DNA of 40,360 bases, from NCBI GenBank assembly GCA_900541315.1, contig UQJF01000009.1, positions 1 through 40,360 of the forward strand. Reading direction: 5' to 3'. This document shows positions 15,314-23,475 of the stretch, piece after piece. The notes beneath the pieces were generated by a model that ran no database searches, had not been told where the DNA came from, and saw only the letters and a program-made list of their open reading frames with translations. The translations under genes were made by a program, and so were the position numbers. Origin of the DNA: an uncultured Clostridium sp. Its GTDB lineage: Bacteria > Bacillota > Clostridia > Lachnospirales > Lachnospiraceae. Position 1 is the first letter of the stretch. Each line of letters begins with the position of its first letter.

Positions 15314-16495
15314 TTAGCCAGTAATATGCCGAGTTGCTTCTTCTACAGATGCTCCGAGAATTTTCATTGTCTCGATAGTCAAAGCAACATATTGCTTAAC
15401 AGTTTCTTCGGTCATATAAGGGATGGGATTCTCTGCATGGTACATATCACAAGTCACCAAATTAATAACAGCAGCTGTTCTTGGAATCATACCTGCTCCA
15501 CCGATTTGCTCGTGGAGTTCGTTACTCATAAAACTGACACCGCCGCAATCTTGACTAACAGTCAGCGCTAAGTCTCCAATAATCGATATTTTCTCAAAAC
15601 TTGTTTCTGCATCATGAAGCGCCTTACCAAGCTGGACTATTTTATCAGCAACCATTTGCGTATTTTTACGCAGCCCTCCGGGTCCACGTTTCATTCCGCC
15701 TTTCCTATAATATACTGGAAGCCCCAGCTTTTTTCCTGCCTCCATAAATGCTCTGGCTACATATGGATTATCGTCTTCTTCATCTGCCCGAACAAAATAG
15801 GTATTTTCCGTTAAGCCATCGGAAAAACTAGAATAAATCATAGCTTCGACAACCAAAGTCGGCAAATGATCCATGCCAAGGGAACGAATAACTTTCCCTT
15901 TTGCACCACAAGTTGAATTTCCCTCAAGATCCTCCAGAGGACCAAGTCCCCCCTTTGACGCATTTACTGTGGCAAGAATAGATACGTCGATACCATCAAT
16001 ATTTACAACTGTACCAGCAATCTGACCGATATTATCGCCAACATCCTCAACACAGTGAACAAAATTTTGAGAGAAATTGACAACAAACCCATTTACAGCT
16101 GCATTTGCCAAAGCAGTCTGCAATGCAACCGGCGTTTCCGAGACACCTTGTCCGTAAAAACGTCCGAAAACATCCAGCACCAACGTATGTGTATTGATAA
16201 CCTCTTTTCCAATGAGTTTCCGGATCATCTTTTTTTCCTGGGGTGTAATGTCTCGCCGCGCATACCCTTTTCCAATGCCACCGTTCTTCATAACAGCCGT
16301 AATCCAATTTCCATCAAAAAGAATATCCTCTAATTCCATAGAAATTCCCGATGCTTCTTTTAAAATTTCCAGAACTGTAGATAATCCCGAAGAGTCATCC
16401 TGAACCTGATTATTCAAACTGTGGCAGTGACCACACCCTACGTGCCCAGCAATGGCCACAATACCTTCTTTTTTTTCACTAAAACAAATACTCAT
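15314..16495 (-). CDS. Conserved-looking protein of unknown function with a His/Cys-rich N-terminus
   Basis: I do not recognise this 393-aa protein. It has no signal peptide or clear membrane segment and is rich in Gly, so it is probably a cytosolic enzyme. Residues 17-34 (GHVGCGHCHSLNNQVQDD) concentrate H18, C21, H23, C24, H25, D33 and D34, a likely metal or cofactor site. Other glycine-rich stretches are KNGGIGKGYARRD near 72-84, NASKGGLGPLEDL near 180-192, YRKGGMKRGPGGLRKN and SQDCGGVSFM. The start is ATG 16495, because GGGAGG lies 8-13 nt upstream and the ATG 16513 codon would precede that site. It is the second gene of an operon with the TauE/SafE permease (27-bp gap), divergent from a LysR gene and D-cysteine desulfhydrase. 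A role in a thiol, sulfur or D-amino-acid pathway is inferred from context only. Confidence 0.7.
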   Translation of the reverse strand: MSICFSEKKEGIVAIAGHVGCGHCHSLNNQVQDDSSGLSTVLEILKEASGISMELEDILFDGNWITAVMKNGGIGKGYARRDITPQEKKMIRKLIGKEVINTHTLVLDVFGRFYGQGVSETPVALQTALANAAVNGFVVNFSQNFVHCVEDVGDNIGQIAGTVVNIDGIDVSILATVNASKGGLGPLEDLEGNSTCGAKGKVIRSLGMDHLPTLVVEAMIYSSFSDGLTENTYFVRADEEDDNPYVARAFMEAGKKLGLPVYYRKGGMKRGPGGLRKNTQMVADKIVQLGKALHDAETSFEKISIIGDLALTVSQDCGGVSFMSNELHEQIGGAGMIPRTAAVINLVTCDMYHAENPIPYMTEETVKQYVALTIETMKILGASVEEATRHITG

Positions 16496-16522
16496 ATTGA
16501 AATCCTCCCACATTCAGTCATT

Positions 16523-17230
16523 TTACAGTATAAGGGTCAATGCAGAGATAATCAGCAGAATATATACGATTCGCAGGAACTTCTGTCGATCCAGTTTCTG
16601 AGCTAGTTTTCCGCCAATCCATACGCCCAGGAATACCGCAGGTAGACCAATCAAAATATTAGTAATATTGGAAGTAGTAAACAGTCCACTAGAAATTTGC
16701 TGGATCATCATGGAAGCGTTCATAAAAATCCAAATTAATCCAAGAGTTCCACGATGCGCATTGGTATCTTTGATTTTCTTGGATACATAAATGATAAGCA
16801 GAGGACCTCCGGAAACAAAGAGTCCCTGAAAAAGACCTGCCACGAAAAGAATAATGATCAGTCCAATTTCATTAAAATCCAAAGCCCCTTTGTAGAACAT
16901 CTCCTTCAATGCAACCAAGATAATAAAAACAGCGTAAATATTGAGTAAAATATTGCCCTCAACAATATTTGTCAAAGCAATTCCGGTGCCGAGACCCAGC
17001 CCCATCAAAATAATAATTTTAACGGCTTCCTTCCATTCTAGCTTCCGGAAATTTTTAACAAAAAGAATGACAGAACTGACCAAACCAAACGTGTTTACCG
17101 CAACCTTTGCAGGGATTAAACCAAGAATGTTGATTGAAGGGGGCATTGCCAGAAGAGAACCCGCAAATCCTGTCAATCCCTGAATGATATTGGCAATAAA
17201 GATAGCAACCGCAAACAATACATGTTCCAT
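16523..17230 (-). CDS. TauE/SafE family permease
   Basis: This is an integral membrane protein of the TauE/SafE family, whose members move sulfite, sulfoacetate, taurine-derived sulfur compounds or other organic anions. At 235 aa it has about seven to eight hydrophobic segments. Family features include the N-terminal GLTGFAGSLLAMP repeat motif and its second-half counterpart LFQGLFVSGGPLLIIY near 131-146. The repeat structure fits the internal duplication of the family. The start has GAGGTG about 8 nt upstream. It heads a two-gene minus-strand operon with the unknown 393-aa protein and diverges from the LysR gene. Next to D-cysteine desulfhydrase, export of sulfite or a thiol product, or import of a sulfur compound, is the best guess. 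Confidence 0.85.
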   Translation of the reverse strand: MEHVLFAVAIFIANIIQGLTGFAGSLLAMPPSINILGLIPAKVAVNTFGLVSSVILFVKNFRKLEWKEAVKIIILMGLGLGTGIALTNIVEGNILLNIYAVFIILVALKEMFYKGALDFNEIGLIIILFVAGLFQGLFVSGGPLLIIYVSKKIKDTNAHRGTLGLIWIFMNASMMIQQISSGLFTTSNITNILIGLPAVFLGVWIGGKLAQKLDRQKFLRIVYILLIISALTLIL

Positions 17231-17502
17231 AACCGCACCTCAATAAATATAATTTTTTAACGCATGACTACTTCGCAATTCTGCCGTAAAAACAATTATT
17301 CTTGCAAAATTAACGTTTTCCAAATTCAAACGACTTTTGTGCACTAATCATATGTTTGGATGACATAATTATATTCTTTATATAAAAAATGTTCAATAAT
17401 TTATTTACAATATCGTGTTATAATATATACGTTATAATAAAAGTAGTATAATATTGATATTAGCACAAAATCACGCCACTTCTGGAGAAAGAGAGAGAAA
17501 TT
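17231..17502. promoter_or_regulatory. AT-rich divergent control region between TauE and LysR genes
   Basis: These 272 bp are strongly AT-rich. Three perfect TATAAT boxes lie on the plus strand at 17419-17424, 17433-17438 and 17447-17452, exactly 14 bp apart. TTTACA at 17404-17409 lies 23 bp before the second box, too far for a standard promoter, so which box is used is unclear. LysR regulators usually bind such divergent regions at T-N11-A sites, and several exist here by chance given the base composition. No site stands out. Confidence 0.45.
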
Positions 17503-18474
17503 ATGCTTAAAATGGAATATTTTTACTATATGAAGGAAGTATGCCAGACAGGATCAATTAATCGTGCAGCAGAAAATCTATACATATCTCAACCTTATCT
17601 CAGCCAGACTCTCAAGAAAATAGAGCAGCAGTTGGGAGTATCTCTGCTGAAGCGCAGCAACAAAGGGATTTCTCTTACAGATGCTGGAAAAGAATTTTTG
17701 AATATCTCAAAGGAAATTATTCAGCTTACACAACAGGCAGAATCTTTACACAAGCAATATGAATGCGTTTCCCAAGAGCTAAACATAAGCAGTATGCCAT
17801 CATTTACAATGATGAACTTGTTTCAGCAATTTTTAAGAAGCGGTTCCTCAAAAAAATTTGTGGGAAATCTTATTGAAATGCCAAACGGGCAGGTTCCAGA
17901 TGAGGTTTATCGTGGAAATTGTAACATTGGGTTACATTATGTAACATCCAGTCAATATGAAGCATCCATTCAAAAATTTCGTTCTATGGGAATTGTATTT
18001 ACCACGTTGGTAAATGAGCCACTATATGCTGTATTGAACACCAAGTCTCCTTTGTCCAAACTGGATAAGATTTATCTGGAGCAACTTCATGGAATGAATT
18101 TTCTTGCAGAATATATCAAAATTTCTGGAAAAAAGAAACCCGTTGAAAACAATCCCTTGCCCAATGTTTTCTTCAGGCAACAGGGTGGTCCTGTGTTTAA
18201 CAACAACCGTAGTATGTTGTATTATCTTACAATGAGTGAAAATAGTTACTGTGTAGGGCAAAAGTCGTTAAATCTTTGCAATCCATTTGTTGAAATGGGA
18301 CAACTTGTATATGTCCCATTTGCAGATATAAATATTAGATTTATCACAGGGTATCTGACATCGGAATCGCAGAATTCTTCCCCACAGGAAGAACAGTTTT
18401 TATCCATGCTAGAGGGCTACTTTGACCAATACTGTGAAAATATGTCCACGTGGGAAAAGGAACGAACTGTGTGA
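17503..18474 (+). CDS. LysR family transcription regulator
   Basis: This is a LysR-type regulator. The N-terminal helix-turn-helix spans residues 1-60 with the usual GSINRAAENLYISQPYLSQT and KIEQQLGVSLLKRS pattern. A linker helix (about 60-85) follows, then a substrate-binding domain (about 90-300) that is less conserved. The length is 323 aa. A purine-rich stretch (GAGAAAGAGAGAG) precedes the ATG. It diverges from the TauE-unknown operon and is followed by D-cysteine desulfhydrase on the same strand, so it likely controls both in response to a sulfur or D-amino-acid signal. Its base composition is as AT-rich as the divergent operon, in contrast to the desulfhydrase gene. Confidence 0.9.
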   Translation: MLKMEYFYYMKEVCQTGSINRAAENLYISQPYLSQTLKKIEQQLGVSLLKRSNKGISLTDAGKEFLNISKEIIQLTQQAESLHKQYECVSQELNISSMPSFTMMNLFQQFLRSGSSKKFVGNLIEMPNGQVPDEVYRGNCNIGLHYVTSSQYEASIQKFRSMGIVFTTLVNEPLYAVLNTKSPLSKLDKIYLEQLHGMNFLAEYIKISGKKKPVENNPLPNVFFRQQGGPVFNNNRSMLYYLTMSENSYCVGQKSLNLCNPFVEMGQLVYVPFADINIRFITGYLTSESQNSSPQEEQFLSMLEGYFDQYCENMSTWEKERTV

Positions 18475-18537
18475 AATTTTATATTTGAGGCTCTCAGCTA
18501 AGTCTAAACATTTTTATCCAAAACAAAAATTAATAAT

Positions 18538-18619
18538 AAGCAGTACCGCACAAACCGTGTTTGTGAATCGCAGAATGTTTAAATGGTTCACACAATTGCT
18601 TTGTTCGATACTGCTTTTT
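18538..18619 (+). terminator. Long structured hairpin/terminator after the LysR gene
   Basis: AAGCAGTA (18538-18545) pairs with TACTGCTT (18609-18616). Inward lie CG/CG, CAAA/TTTG and TTGTGAA/TTCACA pairings separated by small symmetric internal loops, so about 79 nt fold into one rod. A T-run follows. It would end the LysR transcript before the desulfhydrase gene, so that gene needs its own promoter or readthrough. The rod is longer than a usual terminator. Confidence 0.6.
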
Positions 18620-18750
18620 GTTATATGTATATAGTTATAACATACTATTGAAAAGCCGTATCTTCACTACATTATGTAATTGATGTTATTATGATGCCAG
18701 ATGGACGTACAGTCATCCAAAAAAAATTACCTATACGGAGGAATAATGTT

Positions 18751-19758
18751 ATGAATCTTGCCAAATTTTCCAGAAGAAGATACACCTATTATGATACCCC
18801 AATTGAGTATCTGGCCAATCTAACCAAGGTTATGGGTGGTCCTAATATCTACATGAAGCGCGATGATCTGCTTGGGCTAACCGGTGGTGGAAATAAGACC
18901 AGAAAGTTAGAATTTCTGATGGCTGAGGCACTGGAGCAGGGTTGTGATACGATTCTGACCTGTGGAGCTGTGCAATCTAACCACTGCCGTCTGACTCTGG
19001 CAGCAGCTGTTAAGGAAGGACTGAAATGCCAGCTGGTGCTGGAAGAGCGTGTGGCTCATAGCTACAATCCTGAAGCATCCGGCAATAACTTCCTGTTCAA
19101 CCTTTTAGGCGTAGAAGCCGTTCGGGTAGTTCCCGGCGGAACCGATATGCTTGGAGCTCTGAATCAGTTGGCTGATGAATTGCGTGCACAGGGACGTAAA
19201 CCTTATGTAGTTCCAGGTGGTGGCTCTAACCCTCTTGGTGCCCTTGGCTATGTATCTTGCGCACAAGAGCTGCTGCAGCAGTCCTTCGATATGGGGGTAA
19301 ACTTCGATCATATTATTTGCCCATCCGGATCCACCGGAACTCATGCCGGAGTGTTATCTGGTATTCTGGGCAATAATGCTAATATTCCTGTCACCGGAAT
19401 TAGCGTCAACCGTAAAAAGGAAATTCAGACCGATGCTGTTTTCAACCTGACACAGCGTACGATGGATTTACTCGATTGTGAAAATAAGCCTACCAAGGAT
19501 AAAGTCGTTGTATTTGACGATTATGTTGGTCCTGGCTATTCCCTGCCTACTCAGAGCATGGTCGATGCCGTCCAGCTTCTGGCTCGTACAGAAGCAATCC
19601 TGATGGATCCAGTGTATACAGGCAAAACTATGGCTGGTTTCCTTGATCTGATCAGAAAAGGATACTTTGAAGGATGCAAAAATGTTCTGTTCTTGCATAC
19701 TGGTGGTTCTCCTGCACTGTTTGCTTATGAAAACACTATTCTCAACGGTGTAGAATAA
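18751..19758 (+). CDS. dcyD: D-cysteine desulfhydrase (PLP-dependent)
   Basis: This PLP enzyme of the fold-type II ACC deaminase/D-cysteine desulfhydrase family would convert D-cysteine to pyruvate, sulfide and ammonia in the cytosol. The PLP lysine is K49 in GGGNKTRKLEF. AVQSNHCR (about 73-80) is the substrate loop. PSGSTGTHAG near 192-201 is the phosphate-binding loop, and DPVYTGK and FLHTGGSPALFAY are near-identical to the enterobacterial enzyme. The length is 335 aa from ATG 18751, which has CGGAGG 9 nt upstream. An upstream in-frame ATG at 18691 lacks a site. A GC-rich hairpin (19790) follows. ACC deaminase activity is a less likely alternative. Together with the TauE permease and LysR gene it suggests a D-cysteine or thiol-handling module. 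Confidence 0.85.
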   Translation: MNLAKFSRRRYTYYDTPIEYLANLTKVMGGPNIYMKRDDLLGLTGGGNKTRKLEFLMAEALEQGCDTILTCGAVQSNHCRLTLAAAVKEGLKCQLVLEERVAHSYNPEASGNNFLFNLLGVEAVRVVPGGTDMLGALNQLADELRAQGRKPYVVPGGGSNPLGALGYVSCAQELLQQSFDMGVNFDHIICPSGSTGTHAGVLSGILGNNANIPVTGISVNRKKEIQTDAVFNLTQRTMDLLDCENKPTKDKVVVFDDYVGPGYSLPTQSMVDAVQLLARTEAILMDPVYTGKTMAGFLDLIRKGYFEGCKNVLFLHTGGSPALFAYENTILNGVE

Positions 19759-19789
19759 TTGCTGTTACATCCTGATTTATAACGAATCA

Positions 19790-19826
19790 CCAGGGGGTGC
19801 CATTGGCACCCCCCTGGAATCTATTT
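19790..19826 (+). terminator. Terminator after dcyD
   Basis: CCAGGGGGTGCC (19790-19801) pairs with GGCACCCCCCTGG (19805-19817) over 12 bp with one extra C and a 3-nt loop. The following AATCTATTTTC is only moderately T-rich. The very GC-rich stem should still stop transcription. Confidence 0.7.
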
Positions 19827-19956
19827 TCTCATCTCGCTGTATTCTCAAACTCAAAAAATCAAATCAGATCATCGTAGAAAAATTTTAGTGAATTATTGCT
19901 GATTTTGCGGCAATGAACAATGTTTATGCTTAATTCTTCTCCGCCCTTTTCCTACT

Positions 19957-20117
19957 AGTGTACTGTATCATTCACTTTCAGCAAAATGACGCAGAATGAA
20001 TTTTCAATCTGCAAGGCGGAGGAATGAGGCGATGCGGTGGCATCGTCGATTGACGACAACACAGCAGATGGAAATTCAGGCAAGTCATTATGCGAAATGT
20101 GAATGATACAGTACACT
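19957..20117. repeat. Element B: 161-bp imperfect palindrome
   Basis: The ends AGTGTACTGTATCATTCAC (19957-19975) and its exact reverse complement (20099-20117) are 19 bp long. Inside, GCAAAATGAC pairs with GTCATTATGC, and GAATGAATTTTCAATCTGC with GCAGATGGAAATTCAGG, with mismatches. The centre is GATGC-GGTG-GCATC near 20031-20044. The entire element can fold into one long hairpin. It has no ORF with a ribosome binding site. It looks like a non-autonomous mobile or MITE-like repeat; I recall similar sequence scattered in Lachnospiraceae genomes. Confidence 0.7.
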
Positions 20118-20149
20118 GGGTTTAAGGCCGGTGGCCGAAGTGTTCGAAA

Positions 20150-20283
20150 AGGGGTTCTTCATTCTATAAAACATTGTTCGCTGGCCTTCGCTTGCGTCAG
20201 TTCGCCTGCGCCGGACTACATCCGTCACAGACGTACAGCCGCGCTCAGGATGCGTACAATTGTTTTATAGAAAGCGAACCCCT
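20150..20283. repeat. Element C: 134-bp imperfect palindrome
   Basis: AGGGGTTC (20150-20157) plus CTATAAAACA (20164-20173) are mirrored by TGTTTTATAG (20261-20270) plus GAACCCCT (20276-20283). The interior (20174-20260) is GC-richer, with several short inverted repeats. A nominal plus-strand ORF crosses it (20174-20377) but has no ribosome binding site and no domain. It starts only 33 bp after element B. Probably another repetitive hairpin element. Confidence 0.65.
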
Positions 20284-20333
20284 GCAACGTTATTTCTGGC
20301 TAAGAAGACCCGCCGGTGGGCGGAAAGCGTTAT

Positions 20334-20364
20334 ATAAAAAGAGAGCCGCATCCACGCGGCTCCC
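20334..20364 (-). terminator. Terminator of the HPr-like gene
   Basis: Read on the minus strand, GAGCCGC (20356-20362) and GCGGCTC (20343-20349) form the stem with a 6-nt loop, followed by TCTCTTTTTATA. It lies 22 bp past the stop of the HPr-like gene. Confidence 0.82.
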
Positions 20365-20385
20365 TTCTAAACTTTAACATTAAAC

Positions 20386-20619
20386 TCAGTCGATGATGTA
20401 TGGAGAAAGTGTAGCAAGAATGCTGTCTACGTCATTCTCAGCATGAATGTTCAGATCGATCGGCTTGGACAGATCCAGACTGAAGATACCCATAATTGAT
20501 TTTGCGTCGATGACATATCTGCCGGAAACCAGATCAAAATCAACATCGAACTTAGCTAAATCGTTTACGAAAGATTTAACCTTATCAATGGAATTTAATG
20601 AAATTCTAACTGTTTTCAT
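20386..20619 (-). CDS. HPr-like protein lacking the phosphorylated histidine
   Basis: This 77-aa protein has the size and strand pattern of the phosphotransferase carrier HPr. The regulatory-serine region is well conserved: AKSIMGIFSLDL at 39-50 matches the SIMGVMSL helix around Ser46 of HPr. The active-site histidine block (GLHARPA) is replaced by SLNSIDKVKSFV at 7-18, and the only histidine left is in NIHAEN near the C-terminus. It therefore cannot act as a PEP-phosphorylated carrier, and may be a Crh-like regulatory partner. ATG 20619 is set by AAGGAGG 8-10 nt upstream; the frame open to 20652 covers that site. It has its own promoter (20680-20708) and terminator. Confidence 0.75.
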   Translation of the reverse strand: MKTVRISLNSIDKVKSFVNDLAKFDVDFDLVSGRYVIDAKSIMGIFSLDLSKPIDLNIHAENDVDSILATLSPYIID

Positions 20620-20679
20620 AGGAAGCCCCTCCTTGTGTGGTATGTAAATCATTTTTGCAGATAGAACTGCTTACTTTTA

Positions 20680-20708
20680 ATACTAAAGGTCAGGTGTATA
20701 AAAGTCAA
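20680..20708 (-). promoter_or_regulatory. Promoter of the HPr-like gene
   Basis: On the minus strand TTGACT (20703-20708), a 17-bp spacer and TAGTAT (20680-20685). Transcription would start near 20673, giving a leader of about 54 nt. Confidence 0.65.
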
Positions 20709-20834
20709 TAGTGAGATTGTATGAAAATCATTGGTTACAGTTCAGTAACGATCATTGAGAGGTTTTGACTTTCATTTATGGTGATGTTGCCGTCAGGTGG
20801 CAAGCACGTTTAGAAAAAAACAGGAGGTCATATT

Positions 20835-22211
20835 ATGCCGAAAGCAGCCCTTCACAATCTGGGGTGCAAAGTAAATGCTTATGAAACGGAAGCCATGGAG
20901 CAGCAGCTGAAGGAACGTGGTTATGAGATCGTTCCTTTTGATGAAAAGGCGGATGTTTATATTATCAATACATGTTCTGTTACTAATATTGCGGACCGGA
21001 AATCAAGGCAGATGCTGCACCGGGCAAAGAAACTGAATCCGGAGTCTGTAGTGGTGGCAGCAGGCTGTTATGTGCAGGTGGCATCGGAAGAGTTAAAAAA
21101 GGATGCCAGCGTTGATATTGTAATTGGAAATAATAAAAAGGCGGAGCTGGCAGATATTCTGGATGAATATTTAGGCAATGTTCATGAGAAAGAAGAAGCA
21201 GAGGTATTTGTCACCGATCTTTCCCATGGAAGTGATTATGAGGCGCTTCATCTGGAACAGCCTTCAGACCATACAAGAGCTTTTATCAAGGTTCAGGACG
21301 GCTGTAATCAGTTCTGCAGTTACTGTATCATTCCCTTTGCCAGAGGCAGAGTCCGCAGCAGAAGCCGTGAAGATGTGGTCAGGGAGATCACCGGACTGGT
21401 GGCTCAGGGATATAGAGAGGCTGTTCTTACAGGCATCCATTTAAGTTCCTATGGAATTGAACATATGGGGGGGAATCCTGTAAGCCAGGGAGACTGGAAT
21501 CACAGGGAATTGCTGGCCTTGATCCGTGAGGTCCATGAGATCAGTGGGCTGGAACGTATCCGCCTGGGATCGCTGGAACCGCGTATTATCACGGAAGAGT
21601 TTGCAAAGAGTCTGGCAGAGCTTCCTAAGTTCTGTCCTCATTTCCACCTGTCTTTACAAAGTGGTTGTGACAGTGTTTTACAGAGAATGAACCGTCATTA
21701 TACAACAGAGGATTACTTAAGGCGGTGTGAGATCCTCCGTAAGCATTTTAAACGTCCTGCCATTACTACAGATGTGATCGTAGGCTTCCCGGGTGAGACG
21801 AAAGAAGAGTTTGATATTACGGAAAAGTATCTGGAAAAAGTGCATTTTTATGAAATGCATGTGTTTAAATATTCCAGAAGAGCCGGTACAAAGGCTGCTG
21901 CCATGACAGATCAGATCCCGGAGCAGGAAAAAGGAGTCCGTTCTGACCGTCTTCTTGCACTGGAACAGAAAATGTCAGAGGAGTTCAGAAAAGGATTTTT
22001 AGGCGAAAAGGTCTCTGTTCTCTTTGAGGAAATGATAACAGCAGATGGAAAAGAATATCTGGTAGGACATACGCCGGAATATGTAAAAGCAGCCCTTCCA
22101 AAGGAAGAATGCGAAAAAATGCATGCCGCTTCCGGAGTTATTTTAGAAGCCCAGGCAAAAGAATTTCTGACTTCGGATATACTTCTGTTAAAAAATACTA
22201 TTGCCGAATAG
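20835..22211 (+). CDS. mtaB: tRNA t6A37 methylthiotransferase MtaB
   Basis: This radical SAM enzyme adds a methylthio group to t6A at position 37 of tRNAs reading ANN codons, making ms2t6A. The N-terminal methylthiotransferase domain carries cluster ligands C11, C47 and C78. The radical SAM motif is C157-x3-C161-x2-C164 (CNQFCSYC). A C-terminal TRAM domain covers about 385-450. The length is 458 aa, normal for MtaB (the MiaB-related family member for t6A). An AGGAGG lies at the right distance from the ATG. Sua5, needed to make t6A, is encoded at 38670 in this window. It is followed closely by ireB. Confidence 0.92.
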   Translation: MPKAALHNLGCKVNAYETEAMEQQLKERGYEIVPFDEKADVYIINTCSVTNIADRKSRQMLHRAKKLNPESVVVAAGCYVQVASEELKKDASVDIVIGNNKKAELADILDEYLGNVHEKEEAEVFVTDLSHGSDYEALHLEQPSDHTRAFIKVQDGCNQFCSYCIIPFARGRVRSRSREDVVREITGLVAQGYREAVLTGIHLSSYGIEHMGGNPVSQGDWNHRELLALIREVHEISGLERIRLGSLEPRIITEEFAKSLAELPKFCPHFHLSLQSGCDSVLQRMNRHYTTEDYLRRCEILRKHFKRPAITTDVIVGFPGETKEEFDITEKYLEKVHFYEMHVFKYSRRAGTKAAAMTDQIPEQEKGVRSDRLLALEQKMSEEFRKGFLGEKVSVLFEEMITADGKEYLVGHTPEYVKAALPKEECEKMHAASGVILEAQAKEFLTSDILLLKNTIAE

Positions 22212-22258
22212 AAAAATATAGAGTAAAATATATGAGAATACGTAAAGGACGTGATGAT

Positions 22259-22519
22259 ATGGGCAATATAAAAGAGACACAGTATTTTCAGGCTGTTCAG
22301 GACAAAAAGGTAGAAGTAAGCGATGTACTGGAGCAGGTGTATATTGCCTTGACCGAGAAAGGATATAACCCTGTAAATCAGATCGTTGGTTATATTATGT
22401 CTGGGGATCCTACCTATATTACCAGCCACAAGGGAGCCAGAAGCCTTATTATGAAGGTGGAGAGAGATGAGATCCTGGAAGAATTGATGGCGGTATATAT
22501 TGATGCCCGTTTAAAATAG
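22259..22519 (+). CDS. ireB: IreB family regulatory phosphoprotein
   Basis: This is a small cytosolic protein of the IreB/DUF965 family. In enterococci IreB is phosphorylated by the PASTA kinase IreK on N-terminal threonines and affects cephalosporin resistance. Here [10 protein letters not shown] keeps Thr7. The core [20 protein letters not shown] (about 41-60) and the C-terminal RDEILEELM are near-identical to the family. The length is 86 aa. The frame is open further up, but ATG 22259 has AAAGGA 9 nt upstream and gives the canonical N-terminus. In Bacillus, yrzL also lies next to yrrK (ruvX) and yrzB. The kinase is not in this window. Confidence 0.9.
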   Translation: MGNIKETQYFQAVQDKKVEVSDVLEQVYIALTEKGYNPVNQIVGYIMSGDPTYITSHKGARSLIMKVERDEILEELMAVYIDARLK

Positions 22520-22540
22520 GGCAGTTGGGAAAAATAGGGA

Positions 22541-22561
22541 CAGAGAGTATGTCACTCTCTG
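22541..22561. other. 8-bp hairpin after ireB
   Basis: CAGAGAGT (22541-22548) and ACTCTCTG (22554-22561) form a perfect stem with a 5-nt loop. A T-run follows only about 35 bp later. It may stabilise the ireB mRNA end. Confidence 0.4.
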
Positions 22562-22672
22562 GTTTGGCGTCCATTAAAGTCTCTGTTAAGGGGATTTTTT
22601 ATGGGCGTCGATTTTTTTCTGTGATCACTATGAATGTGTTACCAGGCGGTTATAGGAACTATGTGCTTGCAC

Positions 22673-22703
22673 GCAAAGGCAGTTTTTGCCTTTGCTGATT
22701 TTT
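22673..22703 (+). terminator. Terminator just upstream of ruvX
   Basis: GCAAAGGCA (22673-22681) and TGCCTTTGC (22687-22695) form a 9-bp stem with a 5-nt loop, followed by TGATTTTTG. It lies only 22 bp before the ruvX start, so it could act as an attenuator of readthrough into the ruvX operon. Confidence 0.7.
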
Positions 22704-22724
22704 GTGTGTACGGAGGAAGTGAAT

Positions 22725-23177
22725 ATGAGGATAATGGGGCTTGATTATGGCTCAAAGACAGTAGGGGTAGCAGTCTGCGATCCTTTAGGGATCACTGCAC
22801 AGGCAGTGGAGACAATCACCAGAAAGGATGAAAACAAACTGCGTCAGACTCTTGCCAGAATTGAAGCACTGGCTAAAGAGTATGAGGTAGAAAAGTTTGT
22901 TCTTGGCTATCCTAAAAATATGAATAATACAGTGGGAGACCGTGCCCAGAAGTCAGAAGAACTAAAAGCAGCGTTAGAGCGCAGAACAGGACTTCCTGTT
23001 GAGTTGTGGGACGAGCGTCTTACAACGGTAGCAGCAGAGCGTGTCCTTATGGAAAGCGGTGTCCGCCGTGAACACAGAAAAGAATCCGTAGACCAGATTG
23101 CAGCGGCAATGATCCTTCAGGGATATTTAGATCATCTGTCCATGATAAAGAAAAAGGATGGAGAAATCAATGAATAA
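22725..23177 (+). CDS. ruvX: Holliday junction resolvase-like protein RuvX (YqgF)
   Basis: This is a RNase H-fold nuclease of the YqgF/RuvX family, linked to 16S rRNA 5' end maturation and Holliday junction processing. The motifs are [13 protein letters not shown] (D7), [11 protein letters not shown] near 65-75 and WDERLTT near 99-105 with the acidic residues. The length is 150 aa. ATG 22725 has CGGAGG at 22711-22716; the upstream ATG 22686 falls in the terminator hairpin and is rejected. The last codons overlap the DUF1292 gene by 8 bp, so they are translationally coupled, as in Bacillus yrrK-yrzB. Confidence 0.92.
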   Translation: MRIMGLDYGSKTVGVAVCDPLGITAQAVETITRKDENKLRQTLARIEALAKEYEVEKFVLGYPKNMNNTVGDRAQKSEELKAALERRTGLPVELWDERLTTVAAERVLMESGVRREHRKESVDQIAAAMILQGYLDHLSMIKKKDGEINE

Positions 23178-23460
23178 ACCAATGAATGAAAAAGAAGATT
23201 GCATTACGATGGTGACAGATTCAGGAGAATCTGTAGATTTTTACGTATTAGAGGAAACCAGGATCCATGGAAAAGACTATCTTCTGGTGACAGATGCACC
23301 GGAAGATGAAGATGGAGAGTGCTATATTTTAAAGGATGTATCCGGTGAAAATGACAGTGAAGCTTTGTTCGAGTTTGTAGAAGATGACAGGGAACTGGAC
23401 GGGGTTATGGGCATTTTTGAAGAGTTATTAAAGGATGCAGATGTGGAATTAGAAAAATAA
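23170..23460 (+). CDS. DUF1292 family protein (YrzB-like)
   Basis: This small acidic cytosolic protein of unknown function belongs to DUF1292, nearly always found beside ruvX in Firmicutes. The family pattern is visible: [18 protein letters not shown], then [19 protein letters not shown] and an acidic C-terminal part ending in a helix. The length is 96 aa. ATG 23170 is chosen because GGAG at 23160-23163 lies 6 nt upstream; ATG 23158 overlaps that site. It overlaps ruvX by 8 bp and precedes the RNase J gene by 15 bp, forming one operon. Confidence 0.85.
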   Translation: MNKPMNEKEDCITMVTDSGESVDFYVLEETRIHGKDYLLVTDAPEDEDGECYILKDVSGENDSEALFEFVEDDRELDGVMGIFEELLKDADVELEK

Positions 23461-23475
23461 ACAGGAGGAATCAGC

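Noticed and set aside
15314..16495. Assignment of the 393-aa protein to the CyuA-type cysteine desulfidase or DmpA-type peptidase families
   Set aside because: The conserved cysteine and glycine motifs of those families do not match in order or spacing, so I left the function open.
20174..20377. 67-aa plus-strand ORF
   Set aside because: It lies mostly inside hairpin element C, has no ribosome binding site and runs into the terminator of the HPr-like gene.
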